NCBI RefSeq assembly: GCF_900110575.1
Contig: NZ_FOEF01000017.1
Location: 168,698-232,697 of the forward strand
Direction of reading: 5' to 3'
Length of the DNA stretch: 64,000 nt
From: Amycolatopsis saalfeldensis
GTDB lineage: Bacteria > Actinomycetota > Actinomycetes > Mycobacteriales > Pseudonocardiaceae
The translations under genes and the position numbers were made by a program. A model generated the notes under the pieces. That model saw only the letters and a list, made by a program, of their open reading frames with translations. It had not been told where the DNA came from and ran no database searches. This document shows positions 60,181 to 64,000 of the stretch, one piece after another (the stretch's first letter is position 1; each line of letters begins with the position of its first letter).

Positions 60181-60990
60181 AAGCTGAAGGCCGGCTGGGC
60201 TGGGCCTCGGCCGGTGGCTGGTTGGTTCGGGAATGCTCGGCCTCGCTCCGCGGCTCGTCGGTTCGGTAGTGCCTCGCCTTGCTCCGCGGCTCGGTGGTTT
60301 GGCGGCAGCGGGCCTCGCGCCGTGGCTGATGGACGTGGTTTCAGGTGGTCGCGCTCGGTGGTCGAGGGACCCGGTGGCGCTGGGCTGCGGGCGGTGGCTG
60401 GTTGGTTTGGCAATGCCTGGCCTCGCTCCGCGGCTCGTCGGCTCGGCAGAACCTCGTCTTGCTCCGCGGCTTGTCGGGCTGGCAGCAGCTGGCCGCGCTC
60501 CTTGGCCGAGGGACTCGGCGGCGCTGGGCTGCGGGCGGAGGCTGGCGGGCTCGGCAATGCCTGGCCTCACTTGGTGGCTGGTTGGCTCGGCAGTGCTTCG
60601 CCTTGCTCTGGGGCTTGTTGGCCTGGCAGCAGCGGGCGTCGGGCTGCGGTCGATGGGGCTGGCCGGGCGTGTCTGAGTTCGGTGGCTTGTTGGGCTGGCA
60701 AGAGCTGGATTCGCGTCGCGACCAACGGCTGGGGCTCCACGCGGCCGCGGTCGGTGGCTGAGGGGGCCGGCCGCACCGGGGCGCGCTCGGTGGCTTGTCC
60801 GTTTGGTGGTACTTCGCCTCGGGTCGTGGCTGGCGAAGTCAGGTGGATCTGGTCTGGCGGCGTGGCTGGCGGGCGTGGCTTCGGGTGGTCGCAGTCTGTT
60901 GTCGACCGGTCTGGCCGCGGGTTGCGCGGTGTGGCGCAGGGAGTCGGCAGTGTTCGTTCGGCCTGGGTGGGGGCGGCGGGTGTGTCGCTC
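60181..60990. repeat. 36-bp GC-rich tandem repeat with higher-order periodicity
   Basis: Units of 36 bp, of the type GCTGGTTGGTTCGGCAATGC+CTGGCCTCGCTCCGCG, run from about 60217. A distinctive first-type unit recurs at 60217, 60397, 60541 and 60577, that is after 180, 144 and 36 bp, showing blocks of four to five units amplified together. Units decay towards 60990. The 36-bp period keeps all six frames mostly open, giving 12-residue repeats, but codon use and starts do not support a gene. The 340 bp between maf and the array hold no recognisable feature beyond short open frames. Confidence 0.88.
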
Positions 60991-61015
60991 CTCTTGACCT
61001 CTCTCCCGCGGTAAG

Positions 61016-61064
61016 CGTGACGGCCCCTGGCCCGGTTCCCGCGCCGGTGCCGGGGGCCGTCACG
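61016..61064. terminator. Stem-loop downstream of the MFS gene
   Basis: CGTGACGGCCCC (61016-61027) pairs perfectly with 61053-61064, with further weaker pairs inside. It lies 50 bp beyond the stop of the leftward MFS gene and immediately right of the 36-bp array, so it probably ends that transcript. Confidence 0.75.
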
Positions 61065-61113
61065 TGGCTTCCGGGCCGGCGGGGCGGTCTGTGACCGCTC
61101 CGCCGGCCGCGGG

Positions 61114-62739
61114 TCAGGCCGCCGCGGGAGCTTCGGACTCCGTGGTGGGCGCGGGGGCCTGGTGGCGGGGAGGCGTCGCGCGGCGCATGACCGCCGCCGC
61201 GGCGACTCCCAGGATCAGGACGGCGATCGGCAGGATCAGCGTCGTGCGGGCCGCGTCGGTGAGTCCATTGTGGACGGCTGTCGCGGCCAGGCGGCCCGCC
61301 TGGGCGGCGATGTCCGCCGGCAGGCCCGGGATCGGCGCGGGGCCCGAGGACGAGCCGAACTCCCCGGTGGACGCCGCGGCGTGCGCGATGCCCTCGGCGA
61401 ACGGCGCGCGGTACTGCTCGGGCAGCTGGGCCGCCGCGGAAGTCGCCTCGTCCGCGATCGACGCGCTGATCCGCGCCTGCAGCAGCACGCCGATGGCCGC
61501 GCTGCCCAGCACGCCGCCGACCTGGCGGGCGGTGTTGAAGATGCCCGAGGCCGTGCCCGCGAGCCGGGGCTCGACCGCGCTCATCGTCAGGTTGCTCATC
61601 GGCGAGAAGATGCAGCCGATGCCGAGGCCGCAGACCAGCAGCGCCGGGATCAGCGCCCACGGGCTCGTGTCCGGCCGGGCCTGCAGCGCGATGATGCCGA
61701 TGCCCAGCGCGAGCAGCGACAGCCCCGCCATCACCAGGTACTTGCCGTTGACCCTGTCCGACGCGCGCCCCACGAACGGCGCCAGGATCCCCGACACCAG
61801 CGACATCGGGGCGGTCAGCGCCCCCGCCAGCGTCGGGGTCAGGCCGAGCACCGTCTGGATGTAGATGATCAGCGGCAGGAACATCCCGGTCATCGTGAAG
61901 CCGACGGTGGTCGCGGTCAGGGTGCCCGCGGAGAAGTTCCGGTTGGCGAACACGTTCAGCGGCACCAGCGGTTCCTTGCGGTTGAACCGCTGCCACCACA
62001 CGAACGCGACCAGCAGCACCACTCCCGCGCCGATGATCTCGAACACGGTGATGCCGCCGAAGACGGTGCCCCAGTCGTACTGTTGGCCGTTCTGCACGCC
62101 GAAGACGACGAGGAACAGTCCCGCCGCCGAGAGCAGGATCCCGAGCACGTCGAACGAGTGCGAGTGCTTCGGCTGCCAGTCCGGCACCAGCATCAGGACC
62201 AGCACGATCGCGATGACGCCGATCGGCACGTTGACGTAGAAGATCCACTCCCAGCCGAGGTGGTCCACCAGCACGCCGCCCAGCAGCGGGCCGGCGATCG
62301 TGGCCAGGCCGGCGACGCCACCCCACATGCCCATGGCCGGGCCGCGCTTGGCCGGCGGGAACAGGTGCGTGATGAACGCCAGGGTCTGCGGCGTCATCAG
62401 CGCCGCGCCGAGGCCCTGCACCGCGCGGGCGGTGATCAGCATTTCGACGTTGCCGGACATGGCGCACCACAACGAAGCGCCGGTGAACACCACGAGCCCG
62501 GCGAGGAACACCCGCTTCGGCCCGAAGCGATCGCCGAGCCGGCTGGTGAACAGCATCGGCACCGCGTAGGTGAGCAGGTAGACGCTGATCACCCAGACGA
62601 CCGCGTTCAGCCCCGCGTTGAGCTCCCGCAGCATGGCGGGGATCGCGATGGACACGATGGTGGTGTCCAGCAGGATCATGAAGAAGCCGAGGCACAGCGC
62701 GCTGAGCGCGGCCCAGGGATTAGCTTGTCTTGCGTTCAT
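61114..62739 (-). CDS. MFS drug efflux transporter, DHA2 (14-TM) family
   Basis: A 541-residue proton-coupled exporter with about 14 transmembrane helices. Motif D1 (LDTTIVSIAIPAM), motif A (SRLGDRFGPKRVF), motif C (GPLLGGVLVDHLGW) and the EmrB/QacA layout are clear. It starts at ATG 62739 inside the end of the PadR gene (20-bp overlap), so it is translated from the same mRNA. The PadR protein is therefore its likely repressor, and the substrate is probably a toxic or antibiotic-like compound. The exact drug profile cannot be read from the sequence. Confidence 0.92.
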   Translation of the reverse strand: MNARQANPWAALSALCLGFFMILLDTTIVSIAIPAMLRELNAGLNAVVWVISVYLLTYAVPMLFTSRLGDRFGPKRVFLAGLVVFTGASLWCAMSGNVEMLITARAVQGLGAALMTPQTLAFITHLFPPAKRGPAMGMWGGVAGLATIAGPLLGGVLVDHLGWEWIFYVNVPIGVIAIVLVLMLVPDWQPKHSHSFDVLGILLSAAGLFLVVFGVQNGQQYDWGTVFGGITVFEIIGAGVVLLVAFVWWQRFNRKEPLVPLNVFANRNFSAGTLTATTVGFTMTGMFLPLIIYIQTVLGLTPTLAGALTAPMSLVSGILAPFVGRASDRVNGKYLVMAGLSLLALGIGIIALQARPDTSPWALIPALLVCGLGIGCIFSPMSNLTMSAVEPRLAGTASGIFNTARQVGGVLGSAAIGVLLQARISASIADEATSAAAQLPEQYRAPFAEGIAHAAASTGEFGSSSGPAPIPGLPADIAAQAGRLAATAVHNGLTDAARTTLILPIAVLILGVAAAAVMRRATPPRHQAPAPTTESEAPAAA

Positions 62740-63340
62740 GACTTTCCTTGGTGACGAGGCTGAGCGTGGTCTTGGTGTCCTGGAACCGGACGCGGCCCGA
62801 GGACAGGTCGGCGAGCAGTCGTTCGGCCCACTCGAGTTCGAAGGCCCGCTGGGCGGTGGCGTAGCGGACGTCGAGCCAGTAGATCTCCGGCGTGCCATCG
62901 GTCGCGAGGCGCTTGAGGATCACCTGGTCCGCGGCGACGGCGGCGCGCAGCCGGGTGATGCGGTGCGCCAGCTCCTGCAGCGCGATGTCCGCGCCGAGGT
63001 CGTCGATCACGGCCAGCCCGCTGAGGAACTGCGGGTACTCCTCCGCGATGTCGCCGAGCATCTCGCGAGCCCGCTCCTGGAACGCGTCCTTGCCGTCGGA
63101 GGTCATCGCATACACCGTCCGCTCCGGGCGGCGCCCGTCGCGCTGGGTGTTGACGACCTCGACGAATCCGTTCTGCTGCAAGCGTTCCACTGTGTGGTAG
63201 AGCGAGCCGGCCTTGAGCTTGACCCGGTTGTCGACGTACCGCTCGCGCATCAGCTGCGCCATTTCATACGGGTGCATGGGCTTCTCGTGCAGCAGCTCCA
63301 GCACAGCGACGCCCAGCGGGGTCAGTTTCGCCGCGGCCAT
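62720..63340 (-). CDS. PadR-family repressor of the MFS pump
   Basis: A 206-residue PadR regulator. The winged helix has LTPLGVAVLELLHEKPMHPYEMAQLM, then GSLYHTVERLQQNGFVEVV and the wing RPERTVYAMTSDG. The C-terminal part is a helical dimerisation domain of about 110 residues. An AAAGGAT ribosome binding site precedes the ATG. A promoter with an overlapping palindrome lies upstream. Gene order PadR then exporter is a common drug-responsive pair, as in LadR- or LmrR-type systems; direct repression is inferred. Confidence 0.9.
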   Translation of the reverse strand: MAAAKLTPLGVAVLELLHEKPMHPYEMAQLMRERYVDNRVKLKAGSLYHTVERLQQNGFVEVVNTQRDGRRPERTVYAMTSDGKDAFQERAREMLGDIAEEYPQFLSGLAVIDDLGADIALQELAHRITRLRAAVAADQVILKRLATDGTPEIYWLDVRYATAQRAFELEWAERLLADLSSGRVRFQDTKTTLSLVTKESHERKTS

Positions 63341-63376
63341 GCTCAGTGATCCTTTCGAGTGATCCGAGTCGGTTAT

Positions 63377-63414
63377 TCCACGTGGACTATACGGCTCCGG
63401 CTAACGATGGTCCA
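63377..63414 (-). promoter_or_regulatory. Promoter and palindrome of the PadR/MFS operon
   Basis: On the minus strand a -35 TGGACC (63414-63409), a 17-bp spacer and a -10 TATAGT (63391-63386) precede the PadR gene. A perfect palindrome TCCACGTGGA (63377-63386) touches the -10 and covers the expected transcription start, a natural repressor site. Confidence 0.7.
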
Positions 63415-63739
63415 GTGTGATCTGCGCTGGTGAGCGCTTTGTCGCTGTCCGTGAATGCCGGCCGGTGATGATGGTGTCGAGAGTACGAGGGGGGACCGAC
63501 AAAAACGGATCGGCGACTGATGGGGTGGGTGGCGGGCGGCCGGTGGGGGGCTGGAGACGGGCGCTCGCCGTTCGTGGGCCTGGCCTGGAAACCACGCTGT
63601 GGCAAAGGGGGAGGACTGATTCCGGAACGAAACCCGCCATGGGTGAGGGGCGCGGAGAACCCCCGCCGCGGCCGAGGAGGTGACGGTGGGGTTGCCGGGA
63701 CTGGCCTGGAGATCGGCCCGGGCCAGTCAGGGGGCGCTG

Positions 63740-64000
63740 GTGGAGTTGTCGTGGACGGGCCCGGGTGGCCAATGGGGCGGCGGCGGGGTCCTGGACGGCC
63801 CGGGGTAGCCGGTGGGGCGGCGGCGGCGTGGACCGGCCGGGGAGGTCAGTCTGTGGCAGCAGGGTCTTTCTAGACCGGTCTGAAGTCGGCCCCGGGCGGT
63901 TCGTCGAGGTGGGGGAGTTGCTGGACCGGTCCGGGAACAGCCCGTGGTGACGGCGAGGTCCTTCTGAACCGGTCTGAAGTCGGCCCGGGGCAGTTCGTGG
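63740..64000. repeat. Degenerate direct repeats at the right edge
   Basis: A motif of the type TGGACCGGTCCGGG recurs near 63752, 63792, 63829, 63871, 63922 and 63965, at 37-51 bp spacing. The copies at 63871 and 63965 share a longer match reading CCGGTCTGAAGTCGGCCC. The array continues beyond the window. From 63415 to 63740 the sequence is G-rich with open frames in several phases, but no gene is recognisable. Confidence 0.6.

Noticed and set aside
59914..61014. A 366-codon repetitive protein over the 36-bp array
   Set aside because: Open frames exist in several phases on both strands because of the repeat period. The first codons lack a convincing start and nothing resembles a known repetitive surface protein.
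63417..63950. Genes at the right edge
   Set aside because: Overlapping open frames are Gly/Arg/Pro-rich and follow the degenerate repeats; none shows a family motif or start signal.

Overview
The window is about 64 kb of very GC-rich DNA with almost no intergenic space, ATGA/GTGA start-stop overlaps, frequent GTG and TTG starts and many TetR, MerR and PadR regulators. This is typical of an actinomycete, most likely a Pseudonocardiaceae such as Amycolatopsis (inferred from gene content and style, not proven). No rRNA, tRNA, CRISPR array, insertion sequence or phage gene was recognised.

A core backbone runs through the window: upp (left edge, cut), pmmB (24.4-26.0 kb), deoD (27.8-28.6 kb), an M20 amidohydrolase like amiA1 (38.5-39.8 kb), a small cyclotransferase-like gene (40.8-41.3 kb), lpdA (41.4-42.8 kb), glpD (49.5-51.2 kb), accA3 (54.8-56.6 kb) and maf (59.2-59.8 kb). 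From memory, this is the order and relative orientation of Mycobacterium tuberculosis Rv3309c back to Rv3282, read in reverse. Accessory blocks interrupt it.

Left accessory block (0.6-24 kb): two TetR genes around a secreted lipase; a MerR gene with a textbook 19-bp-spacer promoter driving two tandem aldo-keto reductases; a compact oxidative cassette (FOXRED2-like flavoprotein, FMN hydroxy-acid oxidase, unusual P450, cation/proton antiporter) followed by an OmpR-type two-component system; a PadR-controlled FAD monooxygenase; a divergent histidyl-tRNA synthetase; a TetR/FAD-dehydrogenase/hydrolase operon; an amidohydrolase; and a three-gene module of XRE regulator, ImmA/IrrE-type metallopeptidase and polytopic membrane protein.

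Middle (24-46 kb): sugar and nucleoside phosphate metabolism (pmmB, deoD) with membrane proteins, one of them frameshifted; a membrane Ser/Thr kinase; the methylmalonyl-CoA mutase operon mutA-mutB-meaB, which with accA3 suggests propionyl-CoA handling; a 27-bp tandem repeat next to a cluster of DnaA-box-like 9-mers; lpdA; and a sortase locus in which a secreted protein ends at a TGA but the same frame continues into a membrane anchor and basic tail.

Right (46-64 kb): a PL7 alginate-lyase-like enzyme with a DasR-like operator, the glycerol genes glpF-glpK and divergent glpD, a NarL-type two-component system, two DUF1707 membrane proteins, accA3, a dicarboxylate symporter, maf, a 36-bp hierarchical tandem repeat, a PadR/MFS efflux pair, and degenerate repeats running off the right edge.

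Several genes have a TANNNT hexamer exactly 7 nt before the start codon and no ribosome binding site, consistent with leaderless transcripts.
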